Source: Ruminococcus sp.
GTDB lineage: Bacteria; Bacillota; Clostridia; Oscillospirales; Ruminococcaceae
Length of the DNA stretch: 64,000 nt
NCBI RefSeq assembly: GCF_019423705.1
Contig: NZ_JAHZAX010000003.1
Location: 1-64,000, forward strand
Direction: 5' to 3'
Below, in pieces: positions 1-6,504 of this stretch. The notes beneath the pieces are model-generated. The model was not told the origin of the DNA. It ran no database searches and was given only the letters and a program-made list of their open reading frames with translations. The position numbers and the translations under genes were made by a program. Within the stretch, counting starts at the first letter, position 1; each line of letters opens with the position of its first letter.

Positions 1-115
1 TCGCTGCATAATTCTTGTTCGAATAAAATGTGTCAAGTGATATTGACAAAACCAAAAAAGATCTGTTAAAAATCAATTTTCATTCATCAGGTCTTGCTAT
101 CGGATTTATTATATA

Positions 116-174
116 AAAAGAAAAAAGCCCGATATAATCGAGCTTTTCATGGTGCGGATAACAGGAGTTGAACC
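116..174. repeat. Left direct repeat (candidate attL) matching tRNA-Leu 3' end
   Basis: This 59-bp stretch matches 8257-8315 at 54 of 59 positions in the same orientation. It covers the last part of a tRNA-Leu gene (T arm, acceptor strand, CCA) and the following terminator. A duplicated tRNA 3' end bounding a recombinase-carrying segment is the usual footprint of site-specific integration. The caveat is that the only recombinase here is a serine enzyme, and that class usually leaves only a very short duplicated core. Confidence 0.6.
123..147 (-). terminator. Terminator after ABC operon / tRNA-like sequence
   Basis: The arms AAAAGC and GCTTTT with an inner CGAT/ATCG pairing form a hairpin. 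On the minus strand it is followed by a run of U. The same hairpin follows the intact tRNA-Leu at 8264-8288. Transcripts of the ABC operon that ends at 252 would pass through the tRNA-like sequence and stop here. Confidence 0.6.
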
Positions 175-244
175 TGCACCGAGTTGCCCCGACTGACACC
201 TGAGGGTAGCGTAACGACAGTGCGAGATAGCGCCCGATATCCGC
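150..244 (-). pseudogene. tRNA-Leu-like sequence, degenerate
   Basis: Read on the minus strand, this 95-nt sequence has a perfect 7-bp acceptor stem (GCGGATA/TATCCGC), an encoded CCA, a good T arm, a small CGGG-GCAA-CTCG variable-arm hairpin, and a loop CTCAGGT that would present CAG. The anticodon stem has two mismatches. The D region is enlarged and lacks the conserved GG, so a functional tRNA is doubtful. Its D region contains the reverse complement of a 15-mer found in the tRNA-Leu tandem repeats (8486-8500). It begins 8 nt after the stop of the ABC ATPase gene. It could be an att remnant, a tRNA pseudogene, or an unusual leucine tRNA. Confidence 0.45.
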
Positions 245-251
245 CTTTATT

Positions 252-917
252 TTACTTTACTATTCTCCCGTCACTTATCTCAATAATCCTGTCGCATTGT
301 TCGGCGATTTTGGGATCGTGAGTAACTATCACTACTGTACGTCCCTGTTTATTCAATGATTTGAACAGTGCCATGATCTCCGCAGAGGTTTTGGTATCAA
401 GCGCACCTGTTGGTTCATCGGCGAGTATCATGCTCGGTTCGTTGACTATCGCACGGGCGATTGCAACTCTCTGCTTTTGTCCGCCAGAAAGCTTATTGCA
501 GGGCTTTTTCGCAAGTTCTCCAATGCCAACAGATTTTAATGCAGCAAGAGCCTTTTCTTTTTTATTTTTTATTTTCTGCTTTGAAAAATTGAGTGGAATC
601 ATAACATTTTCCAAAGCTGTGAAATCTTCTACAAGAGCAAAATCTTGCATTACCATGCCTATTTTTTCATTACGAATTTTTGCATATTGCTTTTCTGAAA
701 GATTTTTTACCAGAGTTCCGTCAATAGTATATTCGCCTTCCTGATAATTGTCAATGCAAGCAAGAATATGCAAAAGTGTAGATTTTCCTGCTCCGGATTT
801 GCCAATAACAGCCACAAGCTCTCCGTCATTAATCTCGCAGGAAACTCCGTGCAGAGCTTCAAATTCGTTGGATTTTTTAGGATTGTATTTTTTTGTTATG
901 TTTGATATTTTTATCAT
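252..917 (-). CDS. ABC transporter ATP-binding protein, MacB/LolD type
   Basis: This 221-residue protein is the nucleotide-binding subunit of an ABC transporter of the FtsX/MacB class, which couples ATP hydrolysis to work on the outer face of the membrane. Walker A (GKSGAGKST), signature LSGGQ, Walker B with DEPTGALD, and the H-loop THD are all present. Length is normal for the family. It is the last gene of a four-gene minus-strand operon after two FtsX-like permeases and a secreted protein. The start has an AGGTAGG site upstream. The arrangement resembles lactococcin-972-type bacteriocin loci and antimicrobial-peptide resistance exporters. The substrate is unknown. Confidence 0.9.
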   Translation of the reverse strand: MIKISNITKKYNPKKSNEFEALHGVSCEINDGELVAVIGKSGAGKSTLLHILACIDNYQEGEYTIDGTLVKNLSEKQYAKIRNEKIGMVMQDFALVEDFTALENVMIPLNFSKQKIKNKKEKALAALKSVGIGELAKKPCNKLSGGQKQRVAIARAIVNEPSMILADEPTGALDTKTSAEIMALFKSLNKQGRTVVIVTHDPKIAEQCDRIIEISDGRIVK

Positions 918-936
918 GATTACCTACCTGTTGTCT

Positions 937-2139
937 TTATTTATTATCTATCAATAATTCACGTGGATTTTGCTTTGAAATAATTAAAATCGGGAGTATT
1001 ATTGATACTATTATATTCAAGAGTCCCATAAGTACACACATAATTATTTCCGGAAGATTAAAGCTTATAATATATTGCGAAGAACCATTCATATTTGTAA
1101 AAATGAAAGCTAAAATTCCTGATAATACAACACCAAACAGCCATGTAAATAAACCGTTTAGAAGACTGATAATTATTCCAACTTTCCATTTTGCTCCACA
1201 AATAAAAAATATAGAATAAGCTTTTAAATTTGTTTTTGTTTGAATAGCATTTACCGCAACAGAATTTATAATTGTAAGAATAAGTATGCATAAACTTATA
1301 GGTAAAATCAGTGTTATATCACTTTTTAAATATTCTATGCTGTTTTGGTTCAATTCTGATAAATCCATTAGTGCTCCAAATTGATATAATTTTCTATTTA
1401 GTTCTAATTTTTCTTCATCATTTAAGCCTTTTTCATATACAACAAAAAGTGCTCCAATTGGTTCTTGTGAAATCTCTGCATTTTTGACATCTTCGTAATT
1501 TACATAAAATTCAAGCAAATTTTTTGTTTGATATATATCTTTAAATGTATAATAATAGTTACTTTTTGAATCACCATTTGTATTTATAGTCTGTGCTGTT
1601 TTATCTAACATTCCGATAATCCTGAAGTTATAATGATTAACAGAATCTGTGAATTCAACTAAATCGCCTACTTTATATTTAGTATTATAAGTTACAACAG
1701 CTGCAATTTCATCAGAACGAGTGTCAGCTTTATTTAACCATTTGCCATATTTTATGTCGGGTGTATATAAATCTATCATATTTTGAGTATATGAAAAAAC
1801 TAATGGAGATGAGTTTTCATTAGCCGGATATATATTAACTGATGTACACCCATAAACTTCTTTAATTTTATTGTTATTGACAGATATATCTTCTAACTTA
1901 AAGAAATCATCGGAAGTATAATAATTATCATCACCATACTCATAGTTTTTTGTACCGGTTGTAATTATAAATTTGCCATCTTTATTAAGAAGTTTTCTTA
2001 ATGGAAGATAATCTTCAATTTTAAACATAATTGAAGATGTACATATTACAATTAAAAATAAGGTTACAGCTATTTGTATCACGACAAAGAGATTTATAAA
2101 CAAATTACGCTTCATCATTTTTATTGTGTATTTAATCAT
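937..2139 (-). CDS. FtsX-like ABC transporter permease
   Basis: This 400-residue membrane protein has one N-terminal helix (about residues 10-32), a long extracytoplasmic domain of about 220 residues, and three C-terminal helices (about 275-395). That is the four-helix MacB/FtsX topology. The C-terminal helices fit the permease domain of that family. Its ribosome-binding site overlaps the last codons of the upstream permease gene, so the two are probably translationally coupled. Composition is AT-rich with many Asn, Lys, Ile and Tyr, unlike the flanking chromosome. It is probably one half of a permease heterodimer with the 2147-3316 product. Confidence 0.8.
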   Translation of the reverse strand: MIKYTIKMMKRNLFINLFVVIQIAVTLFLIVICTSSIMFKIEDYLPLRKLLNKDGKFIITTGTKNYEYGDDNYYTSDDFFKLEDISVNNNKIKEVYGCTSVNIYPANENSSPLVFSYTQNMIDLYTPDIKYGKWLNKADTRSDEIAAVVTYNTKYKVGDLVEFTDSVNHYNFRIIGMLDKTAQTINTNGDSKSNYYYTFKDIYQTKNLLEFYVNYEDVKNAEISQEPIGALFVVYEKGLNDEEKLELNRKLYQFGALMDLSELNQNSIEYLKSDITLILPISLCILILTIINSVAVNAIQTKTNLKAYSIFFICGAKWKVGIIISLLNGLFTWLFGVVLSGILAFIFTNMNGSSQYIISFNLPEIIMCVLMGLLNIIVSIILPILIISKQNPRELLIDNK

Positions 2140-2146
2140 AAAACTA

Positions 2147-3316
2147 TCATCCTCCTTGTTTTTGGCTTAAAGGAAGCTTATGTAGTTGTATTATTATCAT
2201 TAAATTAAGAATAAAATATATTACTGACACATAGATAAGACCAATAATAATATAATTTTTTAAATTATAAATAATATCAATATATTCAAAGCTTGATTTG
2301 AGCTGTTTTACAACAATTTTGAAATATATTGCCGATGTAATTAAAAAGCTCATTATAGATGTTATCATGATTTCTGCAACAAATATTCTTCTGGCTTTAT
2401 TTATAGTACAACCATAAATTCTAAAAACAGAAATCATTTTATTTCGGGTTATTAAAACATATCTGAATAACAGAGTAAGTGTAATAGAAGATAATATAGT
2501 AAGTAAAATAGAAAGTAACATTAATGAATTGTAAAAAGGTAAGTCATCATTGACTGTATCTATTTCAGGAATAAAAGCAAAATTACCAAATATGTTATTA
2601 CAAGCAGCTCGTATGTTCTGATAAGTTTTTGTACTCATTACATTTTTTGTACAAAAACTTATTTCAGTTATATTATCTAAGCTATCGGGTGAATTAATAA
2701 AAGGAATAGTTATTGTCTCGTCTATTGCATCAATTCCTACAACTTTATAAGTTTGGTTTTCTATGTTAACCTCTTGATTTATACAATCTGATGTAAAGCC
2801 ATATGGAAGAACAACTTGCATAGTGCCTTTTTTAAAATCATTTTGAGAAATCATTTTACCGGAACTGGTTGGTGAATTATTATAAGAGGTTTTATACTGT
2901 ATAAATGTTTTTGCTTCAGGAGAATATGATAATCTGAATGTGATACTATTAGGCTGTTCATAAATTTCAGGTATGTTGGTATTTGTTGTTTCCGCTGAAT
3001 AGTATATTAAATCTAATTCTTCTAATGAACTTTCGTCAATACTAAGAAGAAGTTCTTTTATTTTTTTATTAGTTGTACTGCTATCACAAATATAATATTT
3101 ATTGCCATCTTCTTCATACTTGTCGATAACATTTCCAAATTGTATAATTAAATCCGATTGCTTTAAATTCTTATTTTTTAGCAATTTAAAATTTTGAAAT
3201 GCACCGAAAGAAAAAAGAATAATAAATGATGCAGTAAATTGACACAACAAAAACAACACAAAAATAATTGTGTTGTTTTTGGCAAAATTTCTTATATTTT
3301 TTATTGTATAGTACAT
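2147..3316 (-). CDS. FtsX-like ABC transporter permease, second subunit
   Basis: This 389-residue protein has the same plan as its neighbour: one N-terminal membrane helix (about 17-40), a large extracytoplasmic region, and three helices near the C-terminus (about 265-385). Sequence similarity to the other permease looks low, so they form a diverged pair. AAGGA precedes the ATG. It starts 21 bases after the secreted-protein gene and is almost fused to the next permease gene. Its partner is the ATPase at 252-917. Possible roles are export, or removal from the membrane, of the secreted protein or of a foreign antimicrobial peptide. This is inferred from gene order only. Confidence 0.75.
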   Translation of the reverse strand: MYYTIKNIRNFAKNNTIIFVLFLLCQFTASFIILFSFGAFQNFKLLKNKNLKQSDLIIQFGNVIDKYEEDGNKYYICDSSTTNKKIKELLLSIDESSLEELDLIYYSAETTNTNIPEIYEQPNSITFRLSYSPEAKTFIQYKTSYNNSPTSSGKMISQNDFKKGTMQVVLPYGFTSDCINQEVNIENQTYKVVGIDAIDETITIPFINSPDSLDNITEISFCTKNVMSTKTYQNIRAACNNIFGNFAFIPEIDTVNDDLPFYNSLMLLSILLTILSSITLTLLFRYVLITRNKMISVFRIYGCTINKARRIFVAEIMITSIMSFLITSAIYFKIVVKQLKSSFEYIDIIYNLKNYIIIGLIYVSVIYFILNLMIIIQLHKLPLSQKQGG

Positions 3317-3337
3317 AAAAATTCCTTATTTATAGTA

Positions 3338-3874
3338 TTAATATTGAGCCGCTGTTGCTACTAATGTTTTATTTCTAAAAGGATCAGCATCTTTTTCAAG
3401 ATATGGAGATACTTTTGCGGTTAATGTATACTTATAAGTTTTGTTTTTGGGATTTCGCTGTACAGAAACTCCGCAACCTGCATTACTAGTTATAGTTTTA
3501 CTTTCTTTATTGGTTGTTTTTTTAGTTTTCTTGTCATATTTTCCGATTTTAGTAAATAGAGTTAATTTTTCTTTTGTGTTTCCACTTTTTGATAAAATGG
3601 CATAAATAGAATTGTTAGTTCCTTTAAGAGAAAATGTAACGTCACCATAGCCACTATTATATCCAGGTACTTTGGTCTCTTTTTTGGATCCATTTTTTAC
3701 ATATGTGCTGAATGTTTTGTTATATGCATTAAATGTGGATGTTGAATAGTAAGTATCATTTCTCCATTTTAGTTCCTGATTTGTGTTAGCTGCATTAGCT
3801 TTAATAGCCATGGTTGAAGTAATCATAATTGTAGTTAAAGTTATACTAACTATACTTTTTGTGATTTTTGTCAT
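3338..3874 (-). CDS. Secreted protein of unknown function, first gene of ABC operon
   Basis: This 178-residue protein starts with a clear Sec signal peptide: basic N-terminus, hydrophobic core of about 20 residues, then Ala-rich KANA before ANTNQ, giving a mature chain of about 150 residues. The mature part is basic, rich in Lys, Thr, Ser and Tyr, has one Cys (in GCGVSV), and looks beta-rich. I do not recognise its family. Being a small secreted protein directly followed by two FtsX-like permeases and a LolD-like ATPase, it matches the gene order of lactococcin-972-like bacteriocin operons, but it is longer and I see no clear sequence match. A sensor or binding protein for the transporter is an alternative. 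Confidence 0.7.
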   Translation of the reverse strand: MTKITKSIVSITLTTIMITSTMAIKANAANTNQELKWRNDTYYSTSTFNAYNKTFSTYVKNGSKKETKVPGYNSGYGDVTFSLKGTNNSIYAILSKSGNTKEKLTLFTKIGKYDKKTKKTTNKESKTITSNAGCGVSVQRNPKNKTYKYTLTAKVSPYLEKDADPFRNKTLVATAAQY

Positions 3875-3916
3875 AAAATCATCCTATTGTCTCATGTTCA
3901 AAATTAATCAACTTTT

Positions 3917-3930
3917 GTAAAATATTTTAC
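3917..3930. promoter_or_regulatory. Perfect 14-bp palindrome at the expected transcription start
   Basis: GTAAAATATTTTAC is a perfect palindrome. It begins 7 bases downstream of the -10 box of the minus-strand promoter at 3937-3965, so it covers the expected start site, a position typical for a repressor operator. No regulator gene is seen in the operon. Confidence 0.35.
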
Positions 3931-3936
3931 TTACCT

Positions 3937-3965
3937 ATAATAACATAGACATTTATTTTTGTCAA
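3937..3965 (-). promoter_or_regulatory. Sigma-A type promoter of the secreted protein/ABC operon
   Basis: On the minus strand TTGACA (3960-3965) and TATTAT (3937-3942) are separated by 17 bases. The likely start lies about 55 bases before the ATG of the secreted protein gene at 3874. Confidence 0.7.
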
Positions 3966-4037
3966 TATAAGTTTATGAACAAAATTATATTTTATTCATA
4001 ATGTGCAAAATATTAAATAATATATAGGACATTTTCA

Positions 4038-4067
4038 TTGACTTTGTTATAAAAAAGATAATATAAT
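4038..4067 (+). promoter_or_regulatory. Plus-strand promoter of candidate small RNA
   Basis: TTGACT (4038-4043) and TATAAT (4062-4067) are separated by 18 bases. No credible gene follows before the hairpin at 4153-4189. Confidence 0.5.
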
Positions 4068-4073
4068 GCACTT

Positions 4074-4192
4074 TTAGTTTTGTCTGTTGTGGTAAGTGTA
4101 GATGGTTACTATATTTGCAAGTGTTTAGACAGGCATAAATCCGACAAGTAGCAAAAAGACCCTCGAAGTGGCATCTTCTGGGGCTTTTGTGT
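4074..4192 (+). ncRNA. Candidate small RNA upstream of the replication-type ATPase
   Basis: A promoter at 4038-4067 is followed about 85 bases after the expected start by a terminator-like hairpin (AAAAGACCC...GGGGCTTTT, 4153-4189) and a T-rich tail. No open reading frame with a ribosome-binding site lies between, so a transcript of about 115 nt is expected. TGTCT (4081-4085) can pair with AGACA (4128-4132). Position ahead of a plasmid-like replication gene suggests a copy-number or leader RNA. This is inference from promoter and terminator only. Confidence 0.35.
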
Positions 4193-4415
4193 GTCCGATT
4201 GGAAACACATAATCTCTTTTGTGGTTGTTTTTCTTGATTTGTCAATAATACCTCTGGATTATTTTATGGACAAGTCCATTAAACAGTGTGACTATCACAT
4301 ACATAAATATAACTGCCACACCCTCCATCGCAAACAGCGACGTCGAAAACGCACATCTTGCCACAGTATCAAAATCCAATCTCCTGTGCAAAACAATGAA
4401 AATACTGCATACCTC

Positions 4416-4444
4416 TTGACAAATGTATCAAAATGCGATACCAT
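4416..4444 (+). promoter_or_regulatory. Promoter upstream of RepA-like ATPase gene
   Basis: TTGACA (4416-4421) and TACCAT (4439-4444) are separated by 17 bases. Transcription would begin just before the hairpin at 4455-4499 and run into the ATPase gene. Confidence 0.5.
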
Positions 4445-4454
4445 GAAAATGGAG

Positions 4455-4499
4455 AATGATAAAAGCTTGTAAAGATTTAAACGTCTTTACGAGCTTTTT
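4455..4499 (+). terminator. Intrinsic terminator, possible attenuator before the ATPase gene
   Basis: The arms AAAAGCTTGTAAAGA and TCTTTACGAGCTTTT differ from perfect pairing at one position and are followed by a T-rich run. It lies between a good promoter and the ATPase gene, so it could act as a conditional terminator for that gene. It could instead end an upstream transcript. Confidence 0.6.
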
Positions 4500-4579
4500 G
4501 TTTTGTATATATTTTTCGCCGTGAGCAGAAAGGGTGAAACTTAATAGCAACTTGAAAATTGAATAGGAGGCTTGATAAA

Positions 4580-5626
4580 TTGAAAAAGTTCAACTCAAAG
4601 TCCTGCGAGGAAATCATGACCACAGTGTACAAACCGATTGAATTCTGCATTGACAATCTGCTTGCGCAGGGTCTGTATATCTTAGCAGGAGCGCCGAAAG
4701 TCGGAAAATCGTGGCTTGCGCTTGATATGTGCTTGTCCATTGCGAAAGGAGAAAAGGTATTAGGTCAGCAAACTACACAAGGAACTGCTCTGTATTTGTG
4801 TCTGGAAGATAGCTATGTGCGAATCCAAAATCGTCTTTACGAAATTACGGACGGGCCTGCGGAAAGATTGTATTTCGTAATTATGTCTGAGGCGATTGGA
4901 AATGGCTTGGAAGAACAGATTACGGATTTTAAAAATGAGCATTACGATTTAAAAGTTGTGTTCATTGACACTCTGCAAAAGGTGCGTAACGAATCGGAGT
5001 CAGGCTACGGCACTGATTACAAAGAACTGTCTGTGATGAAAGCACTTGCCGACAAGCTTGAAATTACAATCGTAGTTGTGCATCACACACGAAAGTGTGC
5101 TGACAGCGATCCATTTAATATGATCTCAGGCAGTACAGGCTTAAGCGGTTGTGTTGACGGAAGCATGGTTCTGATTGAAAGCAAGCGTGGAAGTCGTACA
5201 GCAAAGCTTCATTGTGTAGGTCGTGATATTGAAAACGCAGAAATTAATTTGCAGTTTGACAGCGATTTGAAAAAGTGGATAGTCACCGATGAGCCGTCCG
5301 ACTGTAAAAGCAAGGATAACATTTTTCTGGCTGCACTGTATGTGTATCTTAAGAAGCATATTGATTTCTGCGGTACAGCTTCGGAATTAGTGAATGTTCT
5401 GAAAAGTGTTTCCGATGAAACGTTTTATCCCAACAGAGTAACAAGAGATCTGGTGCAGAACGGTTACACTCTGAGAAAGTACGGAATTGATTTTCAGTAC
5501 AAGCGAACAAGAAACGGCAGACTGATAAATCTTCATTACGACCATGAGCGTGACAGTAGTGACAGTAAAAATTCTACTGTCGTTACTGTCAACGGAGCGC
5601 ATAAGCAATACCTCGCAAACCCTTGA
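4580..5626 (+). CDS. AAA/RecA-fold ATPase, RepA-like replication helicase
   Basis: This 348-residue protein has a RecA-type ATPase core: Walker A GAPKVGKS with Lys43, Walker B ending in FIDT with Asp130, and an HHTRK motif later. The family includes RepA-like replicative helicases of plasmids and mobile elements. I choose the TTG at 4580 because AGGAGG sits at 4565-4570 with 9 bases of spacing; an in-frame TTG at 4559 would put that site inside the gene. The C-terminal 100 residues look like a winged-helix DNA-binding part. Iteron-like repeats overlap and follow its 3' end. It probably drives autonomous replication of the excised element, which is inference. Confidence 0.75.
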   Translation: MKKFNSKSCEEIMTTVYKPIEFCIDNLLAQGLYILAGAPKVGKSWLALDMCLSIAKGEKVLGQQTTQGTALYLCLEDSYVRIQNRLYEITDGPAERLYFVIMSEAIGNGLEEQITDFKNEHYDLKVVFIDTLQKVRNESESGYGTDYKELSVMKALADKLEITIVVVHHTRKCADSDPFNMISGSTGLSGCVDGSMVLIESKRGSRTAKLHCVGRDIENAEINLQFDSDLKKWIVTDEPSDCKSKDNIFLAALYVYLKKHIDFCGTASELVNVLKSVSDETFYPNRVTRDLVQNGYTLRKYGIDFQYKRTRNGRLINLHYDHERDSSDSKNSTVVTVNGAHKQYLANP

Positions 5627-5712
5627 AAATGCTTGGTTTACGATGATGACAGCAGGTGTGACAGTAACTGAAATCGGATAAAGTTACTGTCAACATTTCA
5701 AGGTTACTGTCA
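5551..5712. repeat. Iteron-like TGACAGTA cluster, candidate replication origin
   Basis: The 8-mer TGACAGTA or its complement occurs exactly at 5551-5558, 5560-5567, 5584-5591, 5659-5666, 5685-5692 and 5705-5712, with a 7-base copy at 5575-5581. Three copies extend to GTTACTGTCAAC. Such clusters beside a replication protein gene are typical origins of theta-replicating plasmids. The first copies lie inside the 3' end of the ATPase gene. Confidence 0.5.
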
Positions 5713-5714
5713 AC

Positions 5715-6213
5715 GCAACGTAAGCCGATTTGCGGGCTTGAATTTTTGTCGGGTAAGTTTAGCCAAAGCATTTCAAAAGCCGACACAGGCGATTTGTTAG
5801 CCGCTGTGGGCGATATGTGTGAGAGGTTTTAATTCTGATAATAAAAAGGCAGTTGTTAATCTGCACAAATACCGGATATGCAGCAGTTAAAGCAAAGTAA
5901 AATATTTTATTGCAAGTTAAAGTTTCGGGGTCGCAGCCCCCGAAACACTCACAGCGGACGAGCAAAGCTCGCCGCAAAAATGCCGAAAACACGCAGTTTC
6001 AGCAAAATGATTGTGCATAATTTTTATGGGGTCATAAATTTGAGCTTTGAATGATTGAGGGGTCGTAAGTGCAAAAAACTGCGTGAAATCGGCATAATTG
6101 CGGGCGTTGTTGATGATGTCAAACGAAATTTTAAGAAAGGAATGATTAAAAATGATCAGTTTAAAAATCAGAGAAAAAGAAACTGAAAAGACAGTAAGGA
6201 GGGCGATAAAAAT
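5715..6213. other. Noncoding spacer with two strong hairpins
   Basis: This 500-base stretch has no convincing gene. GTTTCGGGG...CCCCGAAAC (5922-5945) and GCGG-CGAGC...GCTCG-CCGC (about 5952-5974) form two adjacent GC-rich hairpins in AT-rich surroundings, with no T run after them. They may be part of a transfer or replication origin. A 14-codon frame at 6142 has a GAAAGGA site but is too short to call. Confidence 0.4.
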
Positions 6214-6396
6214 ATGCCAAGACAAAGAGAAATCCCGAAAATCAATTCAGTCACTGTTATCTATAATGGCGACGGAAAGACATTTGATACCTTCATGGAG
6301 TCCATGATTAACGACTATTTGAATTCAGATAGTATGTCCAAATGCTCCGACTCCGATTTTATTGAAAAGGTAGAACTTGTTGATAAAACAGCGTAA
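6214..6396 (+). CDS. Small protein of unknown function upstream of recombinase
   Basis: This 60-residue protein is preceded by AAGGAGG at good spacing, which supports translation. It is acidic overall with a basic N-terminus (MPRQREIPK) and no membrane segment or Cys pattern beyond one Cys. I do not recognise a family. It lies 108 bases before the serine recombinase in the same direction, so it may be co-transcribed and could help element maintenance or excision. That role is only suggested by position. Confidence 0.55.
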   Translation: MPRQREIPKINSVTVIYNGDGKTFDTFMESMINDYLNSDSMSKCSDSDFIEKVELVDKTA

Positions 6397-6410
6397 TCGC
6401 TGGACTTTCA

Positions 6411-6484
6411 GGTCGGCTTGTGGTAGTGTCAATCTGAACGAAGTTCAGATTGGTAACGCAGACACACCATAGCGTGCCTGCCGA
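6411..6484 (+). other. Long rod-like inverted repeat before the recombinase gene
   Basis: A perfect 10-bp stem CAATCTGAAC/GTTCAGATTG with a GAA loop (6430-6452) is extended by GTGTC/GACAC, a GTGGT/ACCAT segment and an outer TCGGC/GCCGA pairing (6413-6417 with 6480-6484). It ends about 20 bases before the start codon. It lacks a T run, so a simple terminator is unlikely. It may be a structured leader that controls recombinase translation, or a recombinase binding site. Confidence 0.5.
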
Positions 6485-6504
6485 ATTTAAAGGAGGTCGA
6501 TAAA

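Noticed and set aside
150..244. Selenocysteine tRNA
   Set aside because: Length and T arm are similar, but the acceptor is 7 bp, the loop would present CAG after a U at position 33, and the D stem is not the long form.
4191..4472. 93-codon plus-strand frame before the ATPase gene
   Set aside because: No ribosome-binding site, poor composition, and it overlaps a promoter and terminator region.
5917..6225. 102-codon minus-strand frame in the element spacer
   Set aside because: It runs through strong hairpins and opposes the credible 60-residue gene; no ribosome-binding site.
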